A stretch of DNA of 64,000 nt from Suillus spraguei (taxonomy: Eukaryota; Basidiomycota; Agaricomycetes; Boletales; Suillaceae), in the NCBI GenBank assembly GCA_016800925.1, contig JABCPU010000324.1, positions 1 to 64,000 on the forward strand. The letters run 5' to 3'. The notes under the pieces are model-generated. The model was not told the origin of the DNA, searched no databases, and saw only the letters and a program-made list of their open reading frames with translations. Of the stretch, positions 46,381 to 59,553 are shown in pieces. The translations under genes and the position numbers were made by a program. Every line of letters starts with the position of its first letter. Positions within the stretch are counted from its first letter, which is position 1.

Positions 46381-48170
46381 TTGCTGCTCACACTCAGCTT
46401 GAAACTTGCTGACGCAACACCACATCGTATTTTACTTGACTCTGCATTCATACAAGGTTTACGAGCTCACCTGACTTGGAAGGAAAATCGCAATCCCACA
46501 CTGTCAGACCTTCACCCATCCCTTGGGAACTTTGATCATGCTCGGCGCCTCATCAACACCTTGCGGTTTTACAAATTTCCAAGTGGAACAGGATTTACAG
46601 GTGCTATTCATTTAGCAACAAAACACGATCTTTTGCCTCTCGACGAGCGCTATGTTCGTTGTGCGGAGATGCACCAGCTATCTGCCAAATCAGCATCAAA
46701 TTTATCTGCGACCACTACATCAACTTCGATTAATAGTCTTCGGTTGGTCATTTGCATGACAAAGCAGATGTCATGGCGTCTGATGCAAGCAAAACGACTC
46801 TCATTGACACTTCATTCAAACGTGTACATGGCTGGCAGGAATTTGAATTTGAGTCTTGGGACACTACCCACACGAAATTTAAGTTCAATAGTACGAGATT
46901 GTTGTTTGCTAATGACTGTGACCATCTATTGCAGCTGTTATCGGTGCTCGAGCATTCACGACATCTCAATCAGCACAAGCACACTTTATCCTCTTCCAAC
47001 GAATATTTGAGATTGCCTGTGCAGACACAGGTTGTGCTGTTTAGTTTCAATACATACGTGGAGAAGGGATTCAAACGATCATTGCTGACGGACATAAAGG
47101 TCAAGGTCTCGGTAAGTATATTTTCTCGCAATCTGAGTCAACATCAATTCTGATTTGACTATATTCAACAGGCCTAGGTATGTATTGTGTATACCTGTGT
47201 AAAGACTCGATCTAGGCCTGTCGCTATGACGCTACTGCTCTACTTCGTGACCTGGATCCATATGAACACCTGCGCCGCTTCTACCGTCTATGTCTCGCAC
47301 ACTCTAAACGCAATATCCGTGGCCTCCGTGGTCAGATTCCCAAAGACGTGGAAATTGCCATGTTGACTATTGCATCAGCGGAGCCTCATCCTGACCTGTA
47401 GGGAACATCGAAGATAAAGAAAGGTGGAAAAAAGGCTGCAGGTTCGTGATATTTTCTGATTCATGCTTTGATGTATTTCTAAGGCAAGATTACTGGTGGC
47501 AGGCTTAAAGATAAAATCGAAGGTACAAAGTTTGCGCTACCAGCACCCTATCAGCCCAACAGTCTTATTCCGCTTGAAATCTGGAAGGCTTCACCAACTA
47601 CTACCAACGGCAACGAGCAAGCACACAGGAATATCAATCGTGATGGTGTTGGTCTTGTGCTGTTAGGAGAGATTATGCGTGGATTTCACTACGACACGAA
47701 CATTTGCGCTAGTCTGGACCTTTTCGACCCATTTGGCATCAACTCCACTGACCATCTATCTACCCATGCTTACCGTGCAAAACAACAAGCTGTTGCCGAC
47801 AAGGTAAGCAATACTAGTATATTCAGGTTGCTATCTAGAATACTCAAATGGATTTTAGTTAGATACGTAAAGTCTTTGCCCTTGGAAGGCAACACAAGCT
47901 TCGCATGTGTCAGTCTCACCCTCTCACCCTTCCTTCTGTCGAGGTCCAACCTCCCAACTCGTTACTGATATCCAGTTCCACTGTCATCCCGGTATCGACA
48001 TTCAGCACTCTTACTTACTTACGCACTAACTGCTGGTGCACGTGTCACAGATCATCGAGCTCGTTCCCCATCTTTTAGTGCTGCACTTCCTACCACGTCC
48101 ACAGTACATCTCCATATTTCTCCCACTCGAGACCAACTGAGCACTTTCAGTACCTTGCAAGGAGCTGTAG
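46381..48170 (+). pseudogene. Decayed gene of a repetitive Agaricomycete family, possibly transposase
   Basis: The frame starts with LADATPHRILLDSAFIQGLR and LGNFDHARRLINTLRFYKFP, continues with VHGWQEFEFESWDTTHTKF and LLQLLSVLEHSRHL, and after an intron (about 47,111-47,171) with GLGMYCVYLCKDS and YDATALLRDLDPYEHLRRFY. Later come KFALPAPYQPNSLIPLEIWK and TTNGNEQAHRNINRDG, followed by GINSTDHLSTHAYRAKQQA. In-frame TAG codons at 47,213-47,215 and 47,399-47,401 and shifts near 46,750 break it. The TTNGNEQAHRNINRDG block is reminiscent of MULE-type transposases, but I cannot assign the family firmly. It may belong to the same element as the CxC5/CxC6 gene. Confidence 0.6.
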
Positions 48171-51100
48171 AGTAGCGGACTATGAATGATACAATGCCTG
48201 ATGATGCAGTTTTTATTATGGTTTGAATACTACAATATGTGTGACGCAATGACAAAAGTATTTCGATGATGCTTTGGCATAGTATAGAAGGTGGCATTGA
48301 GGTGTTGAAAGTCGAAGGGGTGAAGGAGATCCGGGGAGGCGAGATTGTTGCGGCTGCAGCGAATTTGTGAATAAAAGGACTCGCTTGGTAGGAGCAGCAG
48401 ACGCAGTGTTGGAAGTTGGCCGTGGAGGCAGGATAGTACTAAATAAGAAACGGCCTACAATTGTAGAGTATTGTCTTGATGGGCTCCTCGGGTCTTGCAT
48501 AGGCTTGAAGGAGCTTGCTCGTGACGGGGTCACTCAAGCAACGGGTATCCAACCCCGCATAAATGATTAGTAAGCCCGCCTATTTAGGGTTTCGGGCTAA
48601 TAGATACATCATTATGACAGTATAGGCTGTATGATTAACCACCGGAAACACTCTTGGCAACATACACAACTTGTCAATTCGCTTCCGGAATCGAATGGTT
48701 AGGTAGTCGTTTTGCTTTCAGAGACGTGCTATTGGTTACCATCAGTTCCTCGTGCACTGTCATATTTAAATATCCAAACTTAATTATTGATACATAAGCT
48801 CCCTACGAACTTTAATGGATGCAATCCAATAAGAAACGAGAGATATCTTTTTTGTGATGACAAGTCACTCCCGCTGTCACCTGCCAGTACTCTGAACGTG
48901 TATATGGGTGAGTAGCATGGTGCACACTCGAGTTGCTGGGACGCGGGAAGTTCCAAGAGTACTGCCGTAGGGTAAGCACTCCCTTAGTTATTTTGATGTA
49001 ACTTATTTTTTCTTTAGGTACCCTCGCACGACGCACACTGTGCGAGATCGCGCTTCAAGAAATCAGGGCACTTGGAGATCATTGTTCAATGAATCCCAAG
49101 GTAAACTAGTGCCATCATAACTCAGATTCCGCAACCCCTCTCCATCACCGAAAACCCCGTGCTCAAATATTCAAGATGGCGAACAGCAGATTTTCAGCGC
49201 CATATAGTTTGAAACGATGTGGGAATCGCGGACACATCACCACCCCAACTTTGACCGAAAGTTCAGTGCCTTCAGCAAGTATTTCTCTCCCCAGCGGAAC
49301 AATGTGTCTCCCCCTCAAGTGCCGCTTTTCCCCCAAATGCAAGAATCTCCACCTGTTCCATATGGCCCGGGCAAAATAACACCGGTGCTGTATTTTCACG
49401 AACTGCTCTTCAGGCTGTCATCACATCCATGTCATCGCGGTCATTACCGTCCGGGCGTCTCAGTTCTATCCCCTACGGTCTATGTCTATTTGTGAGTGCC
49501 CGAGGAATTTTCGTGACTTGACACCACGTGACCAACCACACGCCACAAAGTATGACTCACGAAATAGGGTGCAAGCGAATAGACCCTAGTAGTAACCAAT
49601 AGTAATCGCTGGCAAATTTGTGGATGGGAGAATGTAACAGAGAACTCCGTGGTATCGTGGTATGTTTTCATACTTTATCCACGTTTTAACCGCGTCGTAA
49701 TTCATGCATTTGTGTTGTGACACCGATTATTTTTGTTGTCCTCGCAGTACCGCGGGCGCACCAACTTGAGTCTGGCACCGACTCCGGCTTCCGATAATTT
49801 TCCTATGGTATTATGTTTGCTTGATTCAATGTAGCGGTTTCAATGTTCATGTGTGCACTTGTGTTCTCCTCGCCCTTGTTGAGTGCCTTCCTTGTCTCGC
49901 GTGGTTCCGCTCAACTGGTTTGACAGGCCTTTGCATCGCCGGGTCCTCTGTACCTTATCATTCTGTCACCGTGACATTCTGACCCCTCGTTGCTGCAGTT
50001 CGTGTATCATGATCTTGCTTTTTTTCGTGTTGTCCGCCGCTCGATCTGCTTGGCAGGTGTTCTGTAACTCTTCGAATATGCCAACGTTTTCGCGCAAATG
50101 CCCTTGCACGAAGGCTCGTATGCTTGACGTCAATTATTGTCCGGCTTACTGGCGCAACTTTTTACATGATATAATGTCCTGTTTATTGTTCTATAATGCT
50201 TTATATTATCCGAGCGCCCATCTGTGTTTGGAAGCACTGCTGGATTTTGTCAGTGGTTAGAGCCTTCAGGCATCCTCACTTTATTTTCTTGCTCGTGACT
50301 CTCAGGCTCTCGTATCCTGTTGATGAACGCGAGGCTGTTTCAGCCCTGCATATTAGATGTGACGGATCTCAGACACGCGTCAGGTATCTTTGTGTAAATG
50401 TCATTTGGCGCCATTTCAGTGGTGCACTCCTGGAATGTTCGCGTCTAGCGGATAATGTGATTGCACAACGCCTGGGCCTGAGGGTCCAGTTGCCTCTAAA
50501 TCATCTGAAATTCAGATCAACATATCTTGCCACGGAGTTTGCCCGTCTCTTGAAGTTGCTGCCGCCCTCCGACGACCCTCTCCTCTGTTAACTATGTATC
50601 TACGGACATCCTATGGAAATCGGCCTGTAGTCCTGCACCTCCGCCTCAGCGGTCGAGCTTGCGTCAGGACATACATAAATACGTAAAGCTATACACATGC
50701 ATGTACACAAAGTCATCTCATCTTCGAAGGAGGGCACGTCTAGAACGGCCGGCGGAAACGGCAGACTGATGGGGTATGCTTCACACCAGGGCATGTCAGC
50801 TCGCTTGCGAATTTCTGGATGGGGATATGTAGCAGAGAACTTTGTGGTATCTTTTCACACTTCACCCATATTTTAACCGCGTCGCAATTTATGCGTTGTT
50901 GTGACCATCGCGGGCCGCAAAGAAGTTACCAAACCCCGTACCTCTTCTGGAGGTGGAATGATCTCAAAAGTGGCTGTGAGAAGACGAAGACGACAATCAA
51001 TTAATCGCTATGCGTGAGAGTGACGATTTGACTAGTCAATAAGCAAATAAAGATTCTAGCCGTTACTAGAAAAAATATATAACTGGCGGCCTCCCTCTGG

Positions 51101-51340
51101 AATAGCGCCAAGAATTAAATTACAAGGCGTTCCTCACAACTAGATTGCTTATCAAGGGGCTCTGAAAATATTGCATCCGCTATGTGTGTAGCTCATGGAA
51201 TATGGATACATTGGGGTAAGGGCCTTGATATGAAGGAAATTACAAAAACCACAATAGTAAGGAGCGCTTCACAGTTCTACACACAAGTAGGAATAGCTGA
51301 GAAGATCAAATAATGGTGACTTTGTAAATGTCCGTTCTAG
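48171..51340. other. Intergenic, no supported gene
   Basis: I found no coherent gene model. Positions about 49,620-49,735 and 50,816-50,905 are diverged direct copies (both with GTAACAGAGAAC/GTAGCAGAGAAC and TTTTAACCGCGTCG). A minus-strand open frame at 48,216-48,533 and plus-strand frames at 49,883-50,591 have no domain. The interval could hold promoter or UTR sequence of neighbours. Confidence 0.4.
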
Positions 51341-52792
51341 TCAGCCGCGTCGTGAAGGTTCCCATGACATTAGGGAGTCTTCAGAAACAGGCGATGAATT
51401 CGATACGGATGACATAGTGATATCCCAGGAGGAGATTCCCTGCAGAGTCTGTGTAGAGAGTGCTGAAGCAGGCATAGTACGGCCTGATGCTATACCAAGA
51501 GTAGACGACGGTGGAATGAACTTATGAGGACATATTTGATTGATATCGCTGGGTGGCATGGTAATATTGCCTAATGTCATCCTGTTGAATGATGGTAAGT
51601 TGACGCAGAAAGTAACCATGGGAAAACTCACATAGCAAGACCGTCAAGTTCAACAATTCGCTGATTAAGGGCACAATTATTGGATCCAAGGTGGTGATAT
51701 GCCGACCGACTTAGGATGTTTGCTGCTTTGCGCAAGCGGAGAGAAAGCTCGAGTACTGCATTGTAGCTCGATCCTTCGGTTAGACAGCCACAATAACTGT
51801 GTGCAGAAGTATCGTAGCAGTGCTCAGACCGGTAGGTGTCATCGAGATGACCATTAATAATGTTATATCCCAGGTTATCTTCACATCCAATCAAACCAGA
51901 ATACGACATGAGGATAGAGGCGAAGTCGAGTTCTCCAGCGAGCGATTTCTCTCCTGAAACAAGAGCTCGAGTGTTCGCATGCTCATCGGTCGGCATCATC
52001 ATAGGAGAGGGTATGCTCAAGGGGGTTGGTGAGCTACTGAAGTAAGGAAAGGATGGCGCAGATGTGTTTGTCAATTCAGTAGGTGGTTGAGGAAAAGTCA
52101 AGGTAGAACGTGCGTGTGGGGAGGATGGAAGCTGAGGAGACGGATGTGACTCATCCCCATGGCCTGATATCGAACAAGCTGTGCTCGATGAATATGTACT
52201 TTTTGTCTTGGTTTGTTGTCCGGTCTGTTGTTGCTCGGCAGCTGAAGGAGACTGAGAGTGGGAGTGACACTTCTCAAATTCTACTTCTGGGGTCGAATTC
52301 GCTTGAACCCAGCGAGGATGGGGTTTGTTCTTCAACTATTATGAATATTTGAGCTTGAATCTTCTTCCCTGTGGTACGACCCATACAAACCTCGCGTATC
52401 ACTCCCTCGAGCTCGGCAACTCGGTGACGAAGGTGCAAACTCTCGTCTCGAACGTCGGTTCGCTGAGAAGGATCATCCACTTCGTAGACGCAAAGGCCGG
52501 TCTATAGAACACTTGCTATCAGATAATAGCAGAACATGCTTTGCGCAAAGACCCTCACCAGACCTAGCTGTGTGCAGCGGCCACAAGGACGCTTCCGGTC
52601 ACACTGTTGCACGATGAATTGCTTCTGGGAGGACGTGATAAGTTTCGTACATACCATTCTCTTGGATGTGTGGCAATTAAGGCATGACTGAGTTGTACGA
52701 TTGCGTCGGCGCTTGCGATGGTCTCCGTTAGAAGTAGGTTTAGCATCTGAGGTAGTCTGCTTTTTGCGAACAGCCTTGAGTTCTGTGGCCAT
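51341..52792 (-). CDS. Zn(II)2Cys6 fungal transcription factor
   Basis: Five exons give a 412-residue protein: 52,792-52,655, 52,603-52,559, 52,501-52,391, 52,335-51,632 and 51,581-51,341, with introns of 51, 57, 55 and 50 bp that all have GT-AG ends and keep frame. The first three exons join to CLNCHTSKRMCDRKRPCGRC and then LGLTGLCVYE, a complete C6 zinc cluster (C-x2-C-x6-C-x5-C-x2-C...C), preceded by the basic KRRRNRTTQS. A short leucine-rich heptad segment (LRHRVAELEGVIRE) follows and could dimerise. The middle is Ser/Pro-rich and probably disordered; residues around SYNAVLELSLRLRKAANIL form the only other ordered region. There is no fungal-specific 'middle homology' domain, so it is a small factor. 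It should bind CGG-type DNA in the nucleus; target genes are unknown. Confidence 0.9.
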
Positions 52793-55700
52793 GCCAAAAT
52801 TTTGGGGAGTGATTCTAGCTCGACGCAGATGGGAGATATTTGTAGTTGCTCATTACCGGCTTGGCATCCCGAATAACTTAACCGCTGATACAAATTGTGA
52901 TAGAAATTAGGAGAAAAGAATTCGAGACGCTAAACTGATTAGGTGAGTCTTTGTCAGGGAAAACAAACGAGGAAAAGTTTGAAATTAGGACCACGCAGAT
53001 CTTCCCATCAAGATGGAAAGATCAGAACATGAATGGCCACAAAAGGACTTGGACATGATTCGCGGTATGGTTGTATATCGTGTGATATTAACCACTGATC
53101 AAGTAAATTAAAACAAGAAAAGAACTGACTTTCGGAACTGAGCACTGATAATTCGCGGAGCCATTAATACCCAGGACGCATGACCCTACGTGTGTACGTG
53201 ACTTGGATCTTCACTAAGATCAATCAAGTTCGTTTACCCTCCGGCTCAGCACGGTTGTCGATAATTCTTTACACACGCTAGCACAGCGTACTTGCTGACA
53301 CTCTAGCAGTCCCGCCTTCTCTTGTTTGTAGGGCCCAATATTCTAGTTCCATTAGAGGGATCATCTTGAAGGTTAGGCTTGGTGCACACTGAGGCCTGCA
53401 CCTAGTGTTTCTAGTTAGGCAGTGATAGCTACATTGATATGTACATACGCTGTATCAACCAATTTCCAACGGGCTTTGGGAGTCTCGTGCCATCGACGAT
53501 CATACCGATATCCGACATCGAAAAGTTTTGAGTGCGCAGGTGCACACAATCGTTCTCAACCCAATCCTATCTGAGAACGAGAAGGTGTGATGATCAGCAT
53601 GAAGTCGCTTCATGACCAAACTGCGACTGAGTGACCAGCGCACGTGACTTTTGTTCACGTGGACTCGTCTTGCATGGGGGTATTCGGAGGAAGGTTCTGA
53701 GAGAAACCTTGGAAGCAGAGTACCGGGTGGTCTGGCTTTCCATACTCTTCTTTTTGCGGTGAGATTCCTTCCTTTATATTCATACTATATTGTCACTCGA
53801 ATCCTCGATACAACTGAGAATATTCTCGCAATCTATAACGACTCGGAATACCGAATTTCAACTCATCCCTGACTCCAGAGTCCAGAACCCAGACTGAGAC
53901 ACTGGTCTGCTCTTTACATCATAACAGGGGGCTTACCGTTTGACTATCCCGTTAACCTATGCCTATGACATGTCCTCTTCTTCACAGACTATGATGCTCT
54001 CGTGTTTGACTACCAACACGTCCCCAGCGACATCTTCTGCACTCCTGCAATCTCACAAATCAATGCATGTTCCCGAAAGAACGTGTACCCAATTGCCTGG
54101 GCACCCACAGACATGTCCGTAATGACATCACGAAAATGGCCTGTGGGATCTGGTTCACGCTGATTGACCCAGCGGGTCACCTGGAGTTGCAAGAGGTCTG
54201 TCACTGTCTCCACGCCATCCCGGAGTGGAACTGATACCACATTCGACGTTTTCGTGCTTCATATTGCAGTGAATGGCGACAAAGGTGGCAATGCCACGTG
54301 AGTGTAGTCACAGTGTCATGCTAGGCATTATTGTGGCCACAATAGCGAGGGTCCTGGCCACTGGGGACAAAAAATCATTCAGTCGGAAGATGGTTGCATT
54401 TCGTGTCAGGGGCAGAAAACAATTAGCAGAACGGCAGAAGTTGGCAAAATATATTGACAGTGTTTTTGGCTCTTTTTGATTATGTTTCTACTATGGCAAA
54501 AATGGTTTTGACTACTACTGCCAATGCTATACCTTTTGTACTCTCTGAGTCTTGATTGACTACATCAATCTCTTTGACGAGCGGCTGATTCTTTGGGCAT
54601 GGAATGATGTAGTCAAGATTCAATATTCAATCACCGCACAAGATATTTGAGTGGTGCTGATCTGTATTTTGGCCATTTTCTTTGAAGAGACATGAATTGC
54701 TAATACAGTTACTTAGTAGACTTGCTCATAATGCATACAGTTGGGACCGCCGCATTTGCATTTCGTGACATAATGTGACCTCCGCCAAAAGTGTGACATC
54801 AAATTACCTATAGTATCTGCTATTTATACGGAGAAAAATTGTTCTAGAGAGGTCTGTCTAGCATAAAGTATTTCTTCTCGCTGTAGTTGGGCAGGAAGTT
54901 GTGATGATAAGTTAAGTGAAAACTGTGGATCACCATATTGCATGGATCCAACTTCGAGTTGCTGGCACAAATGGAGGAGATCTGTCCGTGAGCATTCTAC
55001 TAATTACATTGACGAGACAGGGAACAGATTCTCAGGCACACAGTACTTGGATTAAGAGTCGGACCTTGAGTCCGCAAAATTTCTCTCGGGGACCTTTGAG
55101 GCGACATGCTTGGTACCAAAAAGAGCAGAAAAATTGTGCTGCTGAACTGTGATGCAATAATCTTGGGCACTTTCACCATACCAGCTGTTTCCCATCTATA
55201 GAGAAAGATAAATCTATGTTTTGTAGAATAAAAACTTGCCGTTCAAAAGCTCACGGTTTTAGGGTGTGATACCGGCCGCGTCTGACATATGGTAAGCAGG
55301 ACAGCCGTGCTCGTTTTTACATGTCACAAATTGCTATTAGGAAATAGGACTTGGAACACCCCACGAATGTCGAATATTGGTAATAAATAGTAGTAACGAG
55401 TTTACTTGTTCCTCGGGTCCTCCCGTGCTTACCCTTTGGGCCCTGTCGCCACCTCCTTTAGTAGAATCCATGGCTAGAGACTGGATCCTTGCTTCTTCTC
55501 ACTCGACTTACATGTCTCAGTAGCAATCAGTTATTCGCGCACCCACCCTGTTAACTCTCATGCATTGTACAAAGGTTGTATCTACAGTCTGCTAGTAACG
55601 AGTCCAGATTTGGGCGTTAGGGGTGAGACTCTAACGCCCGAATCTGAACTCGTTCTCCAGTTTAATGGTGGTGTTGACAATGCCACATATATCACTATTA

Positions 55701-57485
55701 GCAACATTGGCATGCCTTCACCAAGGGTATGAGTTTATTAATAATTAATTATACATTTATTCAGTGCTTCTACACGGCGCTCGATGGTTCCAACTCCTGT
55801 GTCAGTTTTACTCCGTTCACTGATGCCACCACCAACTAAGCAGTTTGCTCGGGAGCATATAAAGGAGACGCTTGTGTAACATGGTCAGACCGCCGCCCGC
55901 ATAACCGTTACACCAAAAGGTGAAATACTGAAAGCTTAGCTTTCAGCATCAGCGGCGGTATATGTACTGATTATGGGAACTCAGGTAAGCCAGCGTGCTT
56001 ACAGCTTGATCAGCTTCTTTTAATACATCTGAGCTGAAGTAGTGTCTGAATGGAGGCGCACATTGGCGACAACGGTTCCACGGGATCAAATGCTCCGTTC
56101 TTATAATATGTATATAATATATACGTATGTAGTATAGATAGATAGATAGATAGATAATAGAAACACGTATCTGTCATGCATACAGAGCTACAAGAAGCTG
56201 TAAGGATGATTGCAGGAATGTCGAAACATCAACATCTGAGTGGTAAACATCGTAGCAGCGCCGGATCATTATAGAATACAGGTAGAGTTCCGGTGTTGCA
56301 CTTACTCATTATGGGCGACAAGCATGCTTTCCATACTGAGACGCTGAGCGCGAGATTGTAGACGAGTTCCTTGATACCGGCAAGTGTCCATAAATGTCCA
56401 GTGGACTTGCTGTAGTGCCAAAATGAATTTTCATTTTTTTCACTCAGGGTGCGTCTTAGTTCGAGAATTAGTATCAGTATACTTATACAATTCAATTAAG
56501 GGCAGAGGTTGAATGGATTGATCCTCATTCGACTACCACAACTACTGCTACCACTATGTGACAGATTCTACATAGACAATATGTTCTGTCCAGGTACACC
56601 ATATGTCAGACATGGTCTGAATTGGTCTACGTGGTGAATTACTTTGTCGGACTGTAGTAGTCAACGGGCGCTTGTTGAGGGAAACTAAGCGTCAGTTGAA
56701 GGTTTGTCATCAGTCTAGGCTGTCTGGAACCCTCTCCGATCCGGCCTCTTTGGGCGCTACCGATGGACATAGGGAGTGTGGGGTACACTATTTAGGACCA
56801 TAGGATGGGTCATTTTGAGGGTATGTGCCATGCGCTACCGGTGGACATGCGGCAGCCGGGGTCCTATGAGGCACGCTATTTAAGGCCAAGGATGGGTCAT
56901 TTTGAGAGCATGTGGGGTACCGGTGGACATGCGGTATAGGGAGCAGCCGTGTCCTGTCAGACCTGGCCCAGTGAGCATATGGTTGGGATGTCCCGGCTTA
57001 TCGGAGAGAGGTTCCGATCTACGATAACCATTCCGGCGACAGGACCAATCACTGATCGGCGAATGAGAACAGATGTCAAGATGCACGCATGCAGACTAGT
57101 ACACATGTGGGTACTACTTGTTTGCACAGTAAGCGACGGCCAAATAGTATGGCTGGTCATCCACAGACATCAATCAAATATGTGTGCGAGTGATAGAGAA
57201 AAGTACATGTAAAGTAAACACTCATCATAGGTTCTATCCACTGTTGTACCTGACGAAGACATCCTAGTCATACTTAATGTTGCCTCTACTGTACTCGTCT
57301 ATCGTGCGCAGATCAGAAAGAGGCTCGGCCATGAACATTGCCTGGACACAATATCTGAAATCAAGTGAAGCGCTGATCGATGGATTCCACCACTAATCCA
57401 CAAGATTGATATTGTATGTGTCCTGTACAGAGTAAAAGTAAAGAAATAGTCAACAAAAGCTACTGAACATATAACACAAGGACCA
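52793..57485. other. Intergenic, repeats and possible decayed coding pieces
   Basis: No gene is supported. Positions 53,455-53,600 recur as a direct diverged copy at 59,690-59,830 (shared CCAATTTCCAACGG, GAGTGCGCAGGTGCA and AATCCTATCTGAGAA). Around 53,965-54,170 one plus-strand frame reads FTDYDALVFDYQHVPSDIF and may be an old exon, without a known domain. A (GATA)n run lies at 56,134-56,156. Units of about 80 bp with TACCG(A/G)TGGACAT and GGATGGGTCATTTTGAG repeat at 56,756-56,945. A segment at 56,960-57,175 is related to the right end of the window. Confidence 0.4.
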
Positions 57486-59553
57486 TCAAACATCGCAGCA
57501 CTCATCATTCAATGACTCTGAATCATAATCATAATCCAAGTCCTCGTCTAGCGTTTTCGAATCATCAATTTCGTCTTCATCTACAAAATCACAATCGTCA
57601 TCTTCCGAAAGACACAGGCCCTCAAATGCCAAACGCAACGCCGTGCTCGGGCTGAACAGCGTAAACTTTGATTTCCCCAGGTGAATCTTGACCACTGGAA
57701 ACATATATCCTTTCGGTGGTGAGTCGCTTCGTGCGCGAATCTCATTGGCGATCTCTGGCCATATAGGATCCTCTCCGGGGAACTGCTCAAGCTTGTGCAC
57801 GGGGAGCACGAGGTTCCCCGGCGGAAACACAGTCATGTCGAGCATGAGCACGAGTTTATCGCTGAAGGCAGGGAACTGCTGCTGTGCTTCACGAACATTT
57901 GTTTCTATGTCCTTGATTGATTCCTCGATAGCACTTGTTTCGAAGCCCGCAATAACTTGAAGACTCTTGCGGATATCGCGTGATCCCCATGGCCCTGATG
58001 GCGATTCGATCGAAAAATATGAGACAAGGACTGAAGGGACTCACCAACAGTGCATCTCAGAACTTGACACCACTTACTATGTCCATTGCGCCAAGCGGTC
58101 CTTTGGCATTTCTCCGAGCAATAGATTGATACCAAACAGCCTGAGCACCGACGCTTTTTGCTAACAACCTTGGATGTCCACATTGAACACTAGCACACGT
58201 GTAATTAGTATCCACACAATGAAACTAGAGATGAGCAACGTACTCCTGGACCACTGCACCTGTATTCATAGAAGTTTATGAGCTCTACCTGGCGATGATT
58301 GATAGCATCAAAACTAGATGTCAGGACGAGATTAAGGGCAATCCCCAACCCTTTGTCGCGTATCTCTGATTTTTCCTTAGGAGGACTTTGCATGCGCAGA
58401 AACCAGTGTCGGGCAATAGATTCGACAACCCTGTGGTATATGAAAAATGTGGCAACAAGGAAGAGTAATTCTATGTCACCCAAGCGGCCACGAGGTAGAC
58501 GATAGGGACGGTTGGGGTTCTTCTACAGCAGTTGCATCTCTGGTAATCCGACGGATGTATTTGAGAAGGGTGATAACAACAGGCTTCACCCCACCGGCGG
58601 CATGGATATAATTCGATACCGGAAGGGTGATTTTGTCTGGATCTTCAGATTCAGATACACACACAAAGTTTGTTAGCGCAAAAGACGCGCAGATATTCGA
58701 AACAAGGCTGTTTGGTGTATTTCCGGGGTCGCCTTGTAGTACATCTCCCCTAAGGTTTCCAACCAATGTCCATAGCTGCGCGACAAAGTGCTGGACAGAA
58801 ACAGAAGAACGGAGCAAGTGACGCCCTTCTTCCGATATAGTACAAATCAATGAGAGCGGAGTGATGCACAATGTTACAGCGTCGAACATGTTGCAAATAT
58901 CGGGGCGCGGAGGAGTAACTGAAACATCATAAGGAGGAGGGAGGCAATTTCGAGCGAAGAACCGCATCCACGGGTATATTTCGTCCCGCTTCCTTACTAT
59001 ATACATTGTCACGTTGTCAACCAGGTGATGGGTAACTGAAGAGGTGATTGTGGAAATCTTGAGCACTCCCATGAGAGCCCACTTGGCGCGTATGATGGTA
59101 GGAATGGTCTTTGGATTGATGTAGTCTGGTACTTGAACTGATTTAAGCGTCGCATGAAAGATGGGCACCAAGCAAAAAAGATGAGAAGATCTAGGGACCG
59201 AAATAAGATCAACCAGCCTTGCCAGGTCTGTGGTGGATCCCTGTAGAGTCTTCTTTGCAACGATCTTGAGTTCATGTTAGTGATGGAAATAATTTTGCAT
59301 GATAAGGGATCCAACCTGTATTGCCACCGGCAGACACTTCAGCTCTTTTCTTTCGTCCGCAGTGAGCTGCAAGCTTAATCCCCCTGCAACAAATGGCATT
59401 GAGGGGTAGGTAGTAACGCTGTATGGCGTGATGGGCTTCAGCGGGAGACAGGTGGAAATTGGACAATATGTTTGCTAAGTCGAGCTTATAATGATGCCGT
59501 GGTCAACACCCCAATTACAAAACCTCGTGTCTGTAAGCGCATAACTGATCCAT
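57486..59553 (-). pseudogene. MYND zinc-finger protein gene with a probable frameshift
   Basis: The model runs 59,553-59,524, 59,484-59,338, 59,264-~58,482, ~58,481-58,244, 58,189-58,045 and 57,994-57,486. The last two introns (54 and 50 bp) are clear. The MYND finger joins CSGPGCSMWTSKVV to RRCSGCLVSIYCSEKCQRTA and GHSKWC; MYND fingers bind proline-rich partner proteins. N-terminal EAHHAIQRYYLPLNAICCRG and the long helical part (ICPHK-free, mostly hydrophobic) are typical of a large basidiomycete MYND family, and the C-terminus is strongly acidic (SEDDDCDFVDEDEIDD). At 58,479-58,481 the frame changes by one base: one frame ends STSWPLG-stop and the next begins GDIELLFLV. I found no intron that repairs it, so one extra G, a sequencing error or true decay are the options. 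The 39-bp first intron is unusually short and the start is tentative. Confidence 0.78.

Noticed and set aside
48216..48533. A 105-codon minus-strand ORF with a basic, Ser/Pro-rich start like a targeting peptide
   Set aside because: It has no conserved core and overlaps the tail region of the decayed plus-strand gene.
54010..54240. A minus-strand ORF opposite a plus-strand frame reading FTDYDALVFDYQ
   Set aside because: Neither frame reaches a known family; evidence is too weak to call a gene.
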